From assembly GCF_003206695.1 (NCBI RefSeq), contig NZ_PZJN01000004.1, positions 403,687 to 467,686 of the forward strand: 64,000 nt of DNA, written 5' to 3'. Under the pieces are notes generated by a model. It saw only the letters and a program-made list of their open reading frames with translations, was not told where the DNA came from and ran no database searches. Shown here in pieces: positions 35,669 through 44,702 of this stretch. Made by a program: the position numbers and the translations under genes. How positions within the stretch are numbered: position 1 is the stretch's first letter; every line of letters begins with the position of its first letter. The DNA comes from Salinicola halophyticus (GTDB lineage Bacteria > Pseudomonadota > Gammaproteobacteria > Pseudomonadales > Halomonadaceae).

Positions 35669-37108
35669 TCAGGCGCTGGCAGTATCGGCGGCGGTCTCCC
35701 GCGGCGACGTGTCGCCATTCTCTTCCCCGAATACATGTGTCAGCACTAGCGCCTTGAAATCGACGGCCTTGAGCGCGCCCTGAGGCAGCAGATCCGCTTC
35801 GGACGAGATCACCAGCGGCCCCATGTCTGGGTCGTCTGTCACCCGCCCGTGGGCGCCCTTGACCAGCGTGGTGTCCTTGAGCGAAATGACATCCAGTAGC
35901 TGGCGCATGCCCAGCTTGCGCTTGGCGAGACGCCAGCCCGCCGACAGCTTGGGCGACTTCAGCGCAGGATCGAAGAACAACTCCACCGGGTCGTACCCCG
36001 GCTTGCGGTGGATATCGACGGTACGCGCATAGTCCGGCGCCAAGGCATCATCCAGCCAGTAGTAGTAGCTGAACCAGCGGTCGGATTCGGCAATCGCAAC
36101 CAGATCGCCCGAGTTGGGATGATCGAGCCCCTGTTCACGCTTCTCGCTGTCTCCCCAGACGGCCTCCACGCCTTCAAGCCCTTCGAGCAGCGCCCTGACT
36201 TTGGGAATTTCTGCGGGATCGCGGACATAGACGTGTGCCACCTGGTGGTCGGCGACCGCGAACGCCCGCGACGCCCCGGCATCGAGCTGTTCGCGCCCAT
36301 GCTCCTCCCGACGTACGGCGACCAGACCCGCTTCGCGCAGGGCACGATTGATATGCACGGCATCGCGCACCGGGGTGATGCCATATTCGGACACCACGAT
36401 GACCCGCCGCCCTTCCCGGTCGGCCGCGTCGATCAGCTCGCCGCACAACGCATCGACGTCTCTGAGGTCACGCTGCAATTCAGGGTGGGAAAGATCCGGC
36501 CCCAGACGCTGGAGGTTGTAGTCGAGATGCGGCAGGTAGGTCAGCGTCAGTGTCGGGTCGCGGGTTTCCATGACATGGCGCGTGGCATCGCTGATCCAGC
36601 GGCTAGAGGAGATGTCGGCCATCGGCCCCCAGAAGCTGAATAGCGGAAACGTTCCCAATCGTTCGTCGAGTTCGTCATGCAGTGCAGGCGGAGAGGTGTA
36701 ATGATCAGGCAACTTGCGACCGTCTGCAGGGTACATGGGCCGAGGAGTCGCGCTCCAGTCTGCCGTCGAGTACATGTTGTACCACCAGAACAGTTTGGCG
36801 CAGGTAAAGTCGGGATTCTTCCGTTTGCCGGCTTCCCAGATCTTTTCACCGGCGACCAGGCGATTGGATTGGCGCCAGAACCAGACCTCGGCGAGATCCT
36901 TGAAATACCAGCCATTGGCCACCGCACCGTGCTCGCCGGGGGACAAACCGGTCGCGAGCGTTGCCTGAACACTACAGGTCACCGCAGGCGTTACGGTATC
37001 GAGCGGTCGCAACCCGCCCCGCTCGGCCAGCCGCTTCAAGGCCGGTGTATGTTCACCGACCAGTTGGGGCGTCAGCCCCACCACGAGAATTACCAGGGTA
37101 TTGTGCAT
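35669..37108 (-). CDS. eboF: EboF, alkaline-phosphatase-superfamily protein
   Basis: Phosphodiesterase/nucleotide-pyrophosphatase-like fold, 479 residues. The expected nucleophile threonine is in TPAVTCSVQATLATG (T44) and LPHLDYNLQRLGP keeps one metal-site segment. Two other usual ligand sites are changed: the N-terminal VDG appears as VVG (LVILVVGLTP) and the DHG motif as EYG (VVSEYGITP). It may therefore bind or process its ligand differently from ordinary members. It is in the ebo locus but on the opposite strand, convergent with eboC and divergent from eboA. No signal peptide is obvious; the first 12 residues are hydrophobic but short. Confidence 0.92.
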   Translation of the reverse strand: MHNTLVILVVGLTPQLVGEHTPALKRLAERGGLRPLDTVTPAVTCSVQATLATGLSPGEHGAVANGWYFKDLAEVWFWRQSNRLVAGEKIWEAGKRKNPDFTCAKLFWWYNMYSTADWSATPRPMYPADGRKLPDHYTSPPALHDELDERLGTFPLFSFWGPMADISSSRWISDATRHVMETRDPTLTLTYLPHLDYNLQRLGPDLSHPELQRDLRDVDALCGELIDAADREGRRVIVVSEYGITPVRDAVHINRALREAGLVAVRREEHGREQLDAGASRAFAVADHQVAHVYVRDPAEIPKVRALLEGLEGVEAVWGDSEKREQGLDHPNSGDLVAIAESDRWFSYYYWLDDALAPDYARTVDIHRKPGYDPVELFFDPALKSPKLSAGWRLAKRKLGMRQLLDVISLKDTTLVKGAHGRVTDDPDMGPLVISSEADLLPQGALKAVDFKALVLTHVFGEENGDTSPRETAADTASA

Positions 37109-37410
37109 GGTACCTGTCTGCCGATTCAGTCATCTGATTACCATCGTCACGAACCTATCGAAACGATATGTAAAGACTGCATACCAGCCAGGCAGAAACC
37201 AGACAATCGGCATTCACTTTTTCGCTCCATTATACGAAATCATGACTAAACACCTGACTGAATCAGGATGAAAAGGGATTAAAAACCTTCCTATTAAAAA
37301 CCAATTTATCGTTCAGAAATGGCGCTTTAATTAGCCAGATAATTGAGCTTGGGGATTGTTTTCAACAGCCGATAGAGTAGTGCCATCGAATATCAGGCCG
37401 GAATTTTTAC
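37109..37410. promoter_or_regulatory. Divergent eboF/eboA control region
   Basis: This 302-bp gap is markedly A+T-rich for the window. On the minus strand a perfect TATAAT (37234-37229) could be the eboF -10 box, about 120 bp before its start, but no good -35 is seen. A dyad CCTGA/TCAGG (37253-37267) and a direct repeat ATTAAAAACC (37278 and 37293, 15 bp apart) lie nearer eboA. No gene is visible. Confidence 0.4.
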
Positions 37411-38277
37411 ATGCCCGTTACATCCTTGGCGCTGCTGCGCCAGTGGGTCTGTCGCCAGACACCTGAACAAGCCGACTGGCTGAAGACGCAATACGCCCGA
37501 CTCGGCGAGAGCGCTAACGAACGTGATCTGCACCTGTTTCTGGGTCTCGCGCCCCGTCGTCTCGGCAAGCAGGATCTGATCCTGTCACCGACTGATCTGG
37601 CGCTGGCGAATCAGGCCTACCCCGGTTGGAACCCCTCGGGCTGGAGTCTCGATGGTGCGGCCCGTATCGCCGCCTTGCTTATCTTCCAGGGCCCGCGACC
37701 GTTCCCGGCCGCGTTTCAGGATCTGGTCAGAACCGCCGATGCCCGTGAACTGGTCACGCTGTATCGCGGCCTGGCGCTCTACCCTCAACCGCAGTTGCTG
37801 AGTTTCGAGGTGGGTGAGGGGCTGCGCTCCAACATGCGGTCCGTGTTCGAGTCCATCGTTCACCGCAACCCTTACCCGCGCGATCACTTCGACGAGCACC
37901 GCTGGAACCACATGGTGCTCAAGGCGCTGTTCATCGGCAGTCGATTGGGCCCCATCGTCGGCCTGGACGAACGTGCCAACGTCGAGCTGGCGAGAATTCT
38001 GCTCGATTACGCCCAGGAACGCTGGGCCGCCGGACGCCAGGTGAGCCCTGAACTGTGGCGCTGCATCGGCCCGTTCGCGGAGAGCGTCTCGGCTTACGAG
38101 GCCCTTGAGCGCGCACTGGCGGGAACACCCGACGAACGTGGCGCGGCGACTCTCGCGTTGATCGCTGCCGACACCCCTTCCGCTCGAACCCTGTTGCTGA
38201 CGACACCCGCCACCACCGCACTGGTGGCCGAGGGGCGCATCAATTGGGACAACCTGACTTTGCTAGAGGCCGCCTGA
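37411..38277 (+). CDS. eboA: EboA-domain protein
   Basis: Protein of 288 residues with the EboA signature segments RWNHMVLKALFIGSRLGPIV, GLDERANVELARILLDYAQE and RWAAGRQVSPELWR. Helical, no membrane segment or signal peptide. Its biochemical role is unknown; in cyanobacteria the cluster is needed for a scytonemin precursor to reach the periplasm, and in P. fluorescens the EDB cluster is linked to nematode repellence. One base separates its stop from the eboB start, so the two are translationally coupled. Confidence 0.93.
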   Translation: MPVTSLALLRQWVCRQTPEQADWLKTQYARLGESANERDLHLFLGLAPRRLGKQDLILSPTDLALANQAYPGWNPSGWSLDGAARIAALLIFQGPRPFPAAFQDLVRTADARELVTLYRGLALYPQPQLLSFEVGEGLRSNMRSVFESIVHRNPYPRDHFDEHRWNHMVLKALFIGSRLGPIVGLDERANVELARILLDYAQERWAAGRQVSPELWRCIGPFAESVSAYEALERALAGTPDERGAATLALIAADTPSARTLLLTTPATTALVAEGRINWDNLTLLEAA

Positions 38278-38278
38278 G

Positions 38279-39199
38279 ATGTTCATCGATCCCCATGCCC
38301 ACATGGTGTCCCGTACCACCGACGACTACGAGGCCATGGCCGCCGCCGGCATTGTGGCGCTGGTCGAACCGGCCTTCTGGGTCGGCCAGCCGCGTACCTT
38401 CGTCGGCACTTATGTCGACTACCTGTCTTCGCTGGTCGGCTGGGAGCGCTTCCGCGCCGGCCAGTTCGGCATTCGCCACTACTGCACCATCGGCCTCAAT
38501 TCCAAGGAAGCCAACAACGAAGCGCTGGCCGAGGGCGTGATGGAGTGGCTGCCACGCTTCGCCATGAAGGAAGGCGTGGTCGCCATCGGCGAGATCGGCT
38601 ACGACGAGCAGACACCGCTCGAGGACAAGTATTTTCGGGCCCAGCTGGCCCTGGCCAAGGAGCTCGAGCTGCCGGTCATGGTGCATACCCCGCATCGCGA
38701 CAAGAAGCGTGGCACTTCGCGCTCGATGGACGTGTGCGAGGAGATGGGGCTCGATCCCTCCTGGGTCGTGATCGATCACAACAATGAAGAGACGGTACGC
38801 GAGACACTGGATCGGGGTTACTGGGCCGGCTTCTCGATCTATCCCTCGACCAAGATGGGCAATGCGCGCATGGTCGAACTGCTCAAGCAGTACGGCGGGG
38901 ACCGCATCATCGTCGACAGCGCCTGCGATTGGGGAATTTCCGACTGCCTTGGCGTCCCCAAGACGGCGCAGCTGGCGCTCGAATCCGGCATCGCCGAATC
39001 CGTGGTGCGTCGGGTCACCTATGAAAACGCACTCACGGTCTACGGCAAGAGCGGTCAGATGCACGCCGCCGACTGGCTCGATCCGGCCCCCATCGACCAG
39101 CGCACGCTATTCGAAGGCAACTCGATTCTGCGTGGCGGCCGCGATCCTCTTGTCGAGGCAACTCCCGCAAGGCGCCGAGACAATCTGCTCATCGAATGA
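38279..39199 (+). CDS. eboB: EboB, TatD-like metal hydrolase
   Basis: Amidohydrolase-type TIM barrel, 306 residues. Metal ligands are visible in MFIDPHAHMVS (H6, H8), the glutamate of AIGEIGYDEQT, MVHTPHRDKK and VIDHNNEET; the last aspartate is in VDSACDWGISD. The family is TatD-like (DNase-type fold), but EboB members form their own group and the substrate is unknown. Coupled to eboA. A 141-bp gap follows. Confidence 0.93.
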   Translation: MFIDPHAHMVSRTTDDYEAMAAAGIVALVEPAFWVGQPRTFVGTYVDYLSSLVGWERFRAGQFGIRHYCTIGLNSKEANNEALAEGVMEWLPRFAMKEGVVAIGEIGYDEQTPLEDKYFRAQLALAKELELPVMVHTPHRDKKRGTSRSMDVCEEMGLDPSWVVIDHNNEETVRETLDRGYWAGFSIYPSTKMGNARMVELLKQYGGDRIIVDSACDWGISDCLGVPKTAQLALESGIAESVVRRVTYENALTVYGKSGQMHAADWLDPAPIDQRTLFEGNSILRGGRDPLVEATPARRRDNLLIE

Positions 39200-39288
39200 C
39201 GCCCGGGTTCCCTCCTAATTCGTCATCAGTCACCGGCATTTCCTACCGCTATCTCATATCGATAATTTCAGCGGAGTGGCAACCGACG

Positions 39289-39334
39289 CCTCTCGACGGC
39301 AAAATGCGGACAACTACCGCACGCCGACGAGAGG
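39289..39334 (+). promoter_or_regulatory. Leader hairpin covering the DUF4870 ribosome site
   Basis: CCTCTCGACGGC (39289-39300) pairs with GCCGACGAGAGG (39323-39334), 12 bp with one mismatch, enclosing an inner TGCGG/CCGCA stem. The second strand contains the Shine-Dalgarno AGAGGA five to six bases before ATG 39341, so folding would hide the ribosome site. It could be a translational switch such as an RNA thermometer. Confidence 0.55.
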
Positions 39335-39340
39335 AATCTC

Positions 39341-39718
39341 ATGCCTTCGCCGATCGATAACGTCGTCGCCGAATCCAATACCGCTGCGAGGCGACCGGAC
39401 ACCACGCTGGCCATGATCGTCTACGCGTTGTTGCTCGGCGTCTTCATCACCGGCATCACCCCGGTGATTGGCGTGATCATTGCCTATGTCTATCGCGGTA
39501 ACGGTCCACGCTGGCTGGACGAGCACTATCGCTACCATATTCGTACTTTCTGGATCGGCCTGCTCTACGCCTGCATCAGTTGGATACTGGCCTTCGTGCT
39601 GATCGGATTCGTGCTCATGGCACTGCAGGCCGTTTGGCTGATCGTGCGTTGCGTGATCGGGTTCAAGGCATTGCAGGAACACCGCGCACCTGACAAGGTC
39701 GAGAGCTGGCTATGGTAA
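39341..39718 (+). CDS. DUF4870-type small membrane protein
   Basis: Membrane protein of 125 residues. A polar N-terminus (about 1-20) is followed by three hydrophobic segments: MIVYALLLGVFITGITPVIG, FWIGLLYACISWILAFVLIG and ALQAVWLIVRCVIGFKAL. The motif VYRGNGPRWLDEHYRYHIRT between the first two is typical of this family. Function unknown. A structured leader masks its ribosome site. It stands 40 bp before an acyltransferase gene and may be co-transcribed with it. Confidence 0.85.
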   Translation: MPSPIDNVVAESNTAARRPDTTLAMIVYALLLGVFITGITPVIGVIIAYVYRGNGPRWLDEHYRYHIRTFWIGLLYACISWILAFVLIGFVLMALQAVWLIVRCVIGFKALQEHRAPDKVESWLW

Positions 39719-39758
39719 CCGGCCCGTCAAGTCGACTCGCAATGAAGAAGAGAAACGC

Positions 39759-40682
39759 ATGATCGAAAGTCTGCAAGCTCGCGCCATCCATCTGCTCTGG
39801 CGCCTGCTGTCGCATTGGCGTTTAAAAACGATCTGGTCACTGGCTGGTCTGGCCAGCCACGTGCTGTATGCCGTTTCCCGACGCGAACGTCACGTCACTC
39901 GACGCAATCTGGAGGTTGCTTATCCTGATGAGTCCAGCGAGAAGCGCCGCGACCGGATCAAGACCAGCCTGCGCCATTCCGCCGCCACCATGCTGGAGCT
40001 CGGATTCGCCTGGCTTGCCAGGCCGAAGCGCGTCGAAGCGTCGGTCGTCGAGGTCCACGGCCGCGAGCTACTCGACAATGCGCGCGCCGACAATCGCGGT
40101 GTGATCGTGCTGGCGCCGCATTTCGGCAACTGGGAAATGCTCAATTTCTGGCTATCCAGCCACTTCCCTTTCACCGCGATGTACGAGCCGCCCAAGATTG
40201 CCGACCTCGACCCTGTCATCCGTCATGGTCGCGAACGCATGGGCGCCGAACTGGTACCGACCAACCCGCGTGGCGTCGCCGCCCTGCTCAAGGCGCTCAA
40301 GCGTGCCGAAGCCGTGGGGATCCTGCCGGATCAGGAACCCGACTGGGGCAGCGGCGTCTTCGCCGGCTTCTTCGGCCGCCCCGCCTATACCGCCACGCTG
40401 CTGCCCAAGCTGGTAGCGCGTACCCAGGCTCGTGTGGTCACCGGTGTCGCCAGGCGCCTGCCTGAAGGCCGCGGCTTCGCGATTCATTTTCTCGCCGCCG
40501 ACGACCGCGTCTACGACAGCGACGAGGTGACATCGGCCGCCGGTGTCAATGCCTGCGTCGAAGCCGCCATCGCCCTCGACCCGGCTCAGTATCAGTGGGA
40601 ATACAAGCGCTGGAAGAAGACCGAACTGGAGCAGCAGAAGGTTCCCGGGTATCGCGAACAGCGCCTGTACAGCAAGCGCTGA
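39759..40682 (+). CDS. Lysophospholipid acyltransferase, LpxL/HtrB-like
   Basis: Inner-membrane acyltransferase of 307 residues. The catalytic motif is H-x4-E (APHFGNWEM) rather than the H-x4-D of the paralogue at 14219. Other family marks are RRNLEVAYPDES, ILPDQEPDWGSGVFAGFFG and the C-terminal YQWEYKRWKKT. It probably adds an acyl chain to lipid A or to an ornithine- or glycerol-type lipid; specificity is not readable. It is convergent with the pirin gene. Confidence 0.9.
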   Translation: MIESLQARAIHLLWRLLSHWRLKTIWSLAGLASHVLYAVSRRERHVTRRNLEVAYPDESSEKRRDRIKTSLRHSAATMLELGFAWLARPKRVEASVVEVHGRELLDNARADNRGVIVLAPHFGNWEMLNFWLSSHFPFTAMYEPPKIADLDPVIRHGRERMGAELVPTNPRGVAALLKALKRAEAVGILPDQEPDWGSGVFAGFFGRPAYTATLLPKLVARTQARVVTGVARRLPEGRGFAIHFLAADDRVYDSDEVTSAAGVNACVEAAIALDPAQYQWEYKRWKKTELEQQKVPGYREQRLYSKR

Positions 40683-40732
40683 TCGTCGAGGGATCGGGGC
40701 ATGTAAAGACCCGCGTTATCGAAACAACCGCG

Positions 40733-41599
40733 TTACTGCGCCAGACCGCCGAAACGTCCTGCCTGGTAATCGTCGACCGCCGTGGCGATCTCGTCACGAG
40801 TATTCATCACGAATGGACCGTGCGACACCACCGGTTCCTCGATCGCATCAGCGTGGCCGAACAGCAGTCGAGCGTCGGTAGTGGCTTCGATTTCGACGCT
40901 ATCGCCGCCACGATCCAGTTCGACCAGATGCTGCGGCTTGACCGGTTCGCCGCCCACCGTCACCTCGCCATCGACGACGTAAAGAAAGACCTGGCGGCCA
41001 CTCGGCGCCATCAGCCGATGACTCGCGACGGCGGGAAGCGACAGCGTCGACATGAAGACATCGGTCAGGGTCTCGATGGGGCCTGTCGATGCGCCATGCT
41101 CACCGGCGATCAGACAAAGCTCTCCACCACCGTCCAGCGCAATGGCCGGAATCGAATCTCGCTGCAGCCCGACGTAGCGCGGTTCAGTCATCTTCAGGCT
41201 GGCCGGCAGATTGATCCATAGCTGCAGAATCTCCAGCGGGCCGCCGTCGCGCAGAAACTCGGGCGGTGAAATTTCGGCATGCACGATGCCACTGCCCGCC
41301 GTCATCCACTGCACGCCACCGGCACGGATCACGCTTTGATGATCGGCGCTATCGGCGTGCGCCAGCGAACCTTCGAGAATGAAGGTCACGGTCTCGAACC
41401 CCCGGTGCGGATGAGGCCCGAACGGCAGCCCGCCGTTATTGGCCGGATAGACCTGCGGCCCGTGATGGTTGAGAAACAGGAAGGGGTCGAGCTGATCGAG
41501 CCCGGGACCCGGTAACGGCCGGCGAGTCGTCAGATCGCCGATGTCGTCGCGAATGGCCGGGTGCTGGGCGATGATATGGCGTGGTGTGAATGCAGACAT
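40733..41599 (-). CDS. Pirin family protein
   Basis: Bicupin of 288 residues. The N-terminal cupin has the metal ligands in GPHPHRGFETVTFILEG and SGIVHAE. The C-terminal cupin is shorter, with FLYVVDGEVTVGG. Some pirins act as quercetin dioxygenases, others as redox-linked regulators; which applies is unclear. AGGAAACC stands before ATG 41599. The LysR gene upstream on the same strand ends 95 bp away and may control this gene. Confidence 0.93.
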   Translation of the reverse strand: MSAFTPRHIIAQHPAIRDDIGDLTTRRPLPGPGLDQLDPFLFLNHHGPQVYPANNGGLPFGPHPHRGFETVTFILEGSLAHADSADHQSVIRAGGVQWMTAGSGIVHAEISPPEFLRDGGPLEILQLWINLPASLKMTEPRYVGLQRDSIPAIALDGGGELCLIAGEHGASTGPIETLTDVFMSTLSLPAVASHRLMAPSGRQVFLYVVDGEVTVGGEPVKPQHLVELDRGGDSVEIEATTDARLLFGHADAIEEPVVSHGPFVMNTRDEIATAVDDYQAGRFGGLAQ

Positions 41600-41694
41600 A
41601 AAGGTTTCCTCGACTCGTTTGATTGCAGTCTAGAGCACGCCAAGCGCGAAAAAAGCGAATGATCTTCACCGCTTCATTGCATCGAATCATCGAT

Positions 41695-42576
41695 TCATGG
41701 AAGGGCGCGAATGCCTTGCGCCTTCAGCAGCGCTTCTTCGATCAACGCTACCAACGGCGACTGGGCCGGCGAGAGCCGGGACACCATGATCAATTCACGA
41801 TGAAAGCGCTGCTCTTCCAGCGAGATCACCCGCACCGGCAACGGCTGCTGGCGGCGCCACAACCCGGTAAGCGGAATCAGCGCGACGCCAAGACCGCACT
41901 CCACCATTCGCGCGATAGCGTCGATCTCGTCGAGCTCCAGCCGGATTTCCGGCCGCAACCGTCGCCGTTCGAGAAAGCGCACCACCTGGCGCCCCCCGAA
42001 AGAACCCCGGTCGTAGAGCACCAGCGGATGGTTTTCGAGCAGCGATTCCACTGTCCCGCCCTCGACATCGGGCGGTGCGATCAGCACGAACGGCTCGCGA
42101 GCAATGACTCGGGAATAGAAGTCGGGAGGCAACGCGAACGGCGGCCGGACGATCAACGCCATGTCCAGATCACCCTTATCGACCTGGTCGAGCAGCGCCA
42201 ACGAGACACCGGGCACTACACGAGTCATCACCCCTGGCGCATCGCGGGTCAGCGTCTGCAGAACTTCGGGCAATGCCCCGCTCTGCAGGCTGGCGATCGC
42301 GCCGAGATGCCATTCGCCGCTCAAACCGTCCACCCCGGAATGACGGATCCGCTCGGCAAGCGTCAGCATCTCGTTGGCCTGCGGCAATAGCCGACGACCG
42401 GCCGCGTTGAGCCGGACGGCACGTCCGGTACGTTCGAACAGCGGTTCGCCGATATCGGCCTCGAGCTTGCGGATCTGCGCACTGACCGCGGACTGGGTCA
42501 GCCCGACGGCATTGCCAGCGGCGGAAAACGTGCCGTAACGCACGACGGCGAGAAAGGTCTTTAGCTCTTTGAACAT
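41695..42576 (-). CDS. LysR-family transcriptional regulator
   Basis: Regulator of 293 residues. The HTH (about 1-60) includes TFSAAGNAVGLTQSAVSAQI, and the co-inducer domain spans about 90-290. It is divergent from the VOC gene at 42719 across an A+T-rich 142-bp gap and upstream of pirin on the same strand. Targets may therefore be the VOC gene, pirin or both. No specific ligand can be named. Confidence 0.92.
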   Translation of the reverse strand: MFKELKTFLAVVRYGTFSAAGNAVGLTQSAVSAQIRKLEADIGEPLFERTGRAVRLNAAGRRLLPQANEMLTLAERIRHSGVDGLSGEWHLGAIASLQSGALPEVLQTLTRDAPGVMTRVVPGVSLALLDQVDKGDLDMALIVRPPFALPPDFYSRVIAREPFVLIAPPDVEGGTVESLLENHPLVLYDRGSFGGRQVVRFLERRRLRPEIRLELDEIDAIARMVECGLGVALIPLTGLWRRQQPLPVRVISLEEQRFHRELIMVSRLSPAQSPLVALIEEALLKAQGIRALP

Positions 42577-42718
42577 GGCAAGAAAACGGCGCCGTGAATC
42601 CAGATAATTTGATAGCAGACAGCAATATTATGCGCTTTTCATCAAATTTATTCGCCATCAGAATACAACCACTGAAATTGCCACGATCCGTTTCATCCAA
42701 GACCTAAGGAGCTCTTCC

Positions 42719-43144
42719 ATGGCGCTATCCCCTTTCCACCTCGCCATTCCGGTTCACGACCTGCCTGCCGCCCGCAAGTTCTACGGCGAAACGTTCGGCC
42801 TGAGCGAAGGCCGCTCCAGCGAACAATGGGTCGATTTCGACTTCTACGGTCATCAATTGGTGATTCATGAGCATCCGCAGACGCCGTCGCAGCAATCCGC
42901 CCACACCAATCCGGTCGACGGCCACGATGTGCCGGTGCCGCACTTCGGCATCGTGTTGAGCTGGCCGGAGTGGGAAGCGCTGGCCGAGCGTCTCAAAGGC
43001 TTTGGCACCCAGTTCGTGATCGAACCGTACGTGCGCTTCCAGGGCCAGCCGGGCGAGCAGGCGACCATGTTCCTGCTGGATCCGTGCGGTAACGCCCTGG
43101 AGTTCAAGGCGTTCAAGGATATGGGTCAGCTGTTCGCCAAGTAA
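42719..43144 (+). CDS. VOC (glyoxalase/bleomycin-resistance) family protein
   Basis: Protein of 141 residues with two beta-alpha-beta-beta-beta units. The metal-site histidine is in [11 protein letters not shown], and VIHEHPQ and PHFGIVLSW lie in the fold's matching strands, with the late glutamate in [13 protein letters not shown] 42719 follows AAGGAGCTC, a strong ribosome site. Family members include dioxygenases and isomerases; the reaction here is unknown. A terminator follows. Confidence 0.9.
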   Translation: MALSPFHLAIPVHDLPAARKFYGETFGLSEGRSSEQWVDFDFYGHQLVIHEHPQTPSQQSAHTNPVDGHDVPVPHFGIVLSWPEWEALAERLKGFGTQFVIEPYVRFQGQPGEQATMFLLDPCGNALEFKAFKDMGQLFAK

Positions 43145-43164
43145 CACCCCGTCAGCCAACCGAA

Positions 43165-43204
43165 CAAGGCCGCCGATCCTGAACGACTCAGATCGGCGGC
43201 CTTG
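43165..43204. terminator. Terminator between VOC and MFS genes
   Basis: CAAGGCCGCCGATC pairs perfectly with GATCGGCGGCCTTG (14 bp) around a 12-nt loop, in the convergent gap. It serves both strands; the U-run is short. Confidence 0.85.
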
Positions 43205-43252
43205 TCGCTCCCAGAACGTCGTTTGAAGCGCATCGCCGGAGGATGTCGGGCG

Positions 43253-44584
43253 TCAGGCCGGTTCCAGCCGCCTCAGATGCACGACGCCGATGGCCAGCGC
43301 CACCAGCAATAGCACCGAGATAAATAGCGAGACCCCGTTCCAGCCGCCCCAGAACCAGAACGCGCCACCGAGCGTGCCGGCCACACTGGAGCCGAGATAA
43401 TAGCTGAACAGATAGAGCGAAGACGCCTGTCCCTTGGCCTGCCGGGCGCGCTGGCCGACCCAGCCGCTGGCCAGCGAGTGCGCGGCGAAAAAGCCGAAAG
43501 TGAAGACCAGCATGCCGATCAGGATCAGGCTGATCGGCTCGAAAAGCGTTATCGCCAGACCTGCCAGCATCATCGCGATGAACATCCAGAATATTCGCCG
43601 ACGCCCGAGCCGGTCCGCCAGCGACCCCGCCCAGGCCGAGCTGTAGGTACCCGAGAGATAGACGATCGACAGCAGGCCCACCAGGGCCTGGCTCACCTGA
43701 TAGGGCTCGGACAGCAGACGGTAGGCGATATAGTTGTAGAGTGTGACGAAACCGCCCATCAACAGGAAAGCTTCGAGGAATAGCCAGGGCAGCCCCCGGT
43801 CCTTGAAGTGAACGGTGAATCCGGACAGCACGCTGCGCCAGTTGAGCGGGCGCGGCGTGAAGTGCCGAGACGGCGGCAGCCAGCGCATGAACAGCAGCGC
43901 CGCGATCAGCGCCACGATGCCGATGATCGCCAAAGTGACGCGCCAAGGCACCCAGTCCACCATCACCCCGCTGATCAGGCGCCCGCTCATGCCGCCGATC
44001 GAGTTGCCGCTGATGTAGAGCCCCATCGACAGGCCCACGTAGCGCGGATGAATCTCCTCGTTGAGATAGGTCATCGCCACCGCGCACAGCCCGGAGAGCG
44101 ACAGCCCCGCCAGGGCCCGCATGATCAGAATGCCGGTCCAGTTGGGCATCACCGCCGCCAGCAGCGTGCAGATGGACGCCGCCAGCAACGCGACCGTCAT
44201 GACCGACTTGCGCCCCACCGCGTCCGAGATCGGCCCGGTGATCAACAGCCCGATCGCCAGCATGCCGGTCGCGACCGACAGCGACAGGCTGCTGGTCGCG
44301 GCATCGATGCCAAATGCATTCGACAGAATCGGCAGCAGCGGCTGAACGCAATAGAGCAGCACGAAGGTCGAAAAGGCGCCGAGGAACAGCGCCAGCATGG
44401 TCGGCCGGTAGCCCCGCTGGCCGCGTTCAATGAAGCCGCTCTCGACGGTTTCCGCTTCGCGTTCCAACTGATGATGAGTGGCCTGCGTGGCGCGGTGGAT
44501 CTCGGATGAGGAGTGGCGAGACAACCCGGTTCTCCCGATATCGATGACCGAAGCCGACCGGGGATGAAGGTGCTTCGGGGGCAT
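43253..44584 (-). CDS. MFS transporter, YnfM-like
   Basis: Inner-membrane transporter, 443 residues. A hydrophilic N-terminus of about 60 residues precedes helix 1 (MLALFLGAFSTFVLLYCVQP), as in YnfM. The loop motif ISDAVGRKSVM and LADRLGRRR identify the two MFS halves. The neighbour is a divergent LysR gene, the YnfL/YnfM arrangement of enterics. Arabinose export was proposed for YnfM; the substrate here is open. The upstream ribosome site is weak. Confidence 0.9.
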   Translation of the reverse strand: MPPKHLHPRSASVIDIGRTGLSRHSSSEIHRATQATHHQLEREAETVESGFIERGQRGYRPTMLALFLGAFSTFVLLYCVQPLLPILSNAFGIDAATSSLSLSVATGMLAIGLLITGPISDAVGRKSVMTVALLAASICTLLAAVMPNWTGILIMRALAGLSLSGLCAVAMTYLNEEIHPRYVGLSMGLYISGNSIGGMSGRLISGVMVDWVPWRVTLAIIGIVALIAALLFMRWLPPSRHFTPRPLNWRSVLSGFTVHFKDRGLPWLFLEAFLLMGGFVTLYNYIAYRLLSEPYQVSQALVGLLSIVYLSGTYSSAWAGSLADRLGRRRIFWMFIAMMLAGLAITLFEPISLILIGMLVFTFGFFAAHSLASGWVGQRARQAKGQASSLYLFSYYLGSSVAGTLGGAFWFWGGWNGVSLFISVLLLVALAIGVVHLRRLEPA

Positions 44585-44702
44585 CAGGGGTTTAGAGATT
44601 TGACTTAGACCTTGGTAGGTTACGCCGCCGCCATTAAGCTTTCTAATATATTATTCGATGCTTTTGAGAGGTTTTACGACTCAATGGAACTGCGAGGTTC
44701 CC

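Noticed and set aside
40683..40732. Terminator between the acyltransferase and pirin genes
   Set aside because: Only direct repeats of ACCGCGTTA-like text, no stem of useful length.
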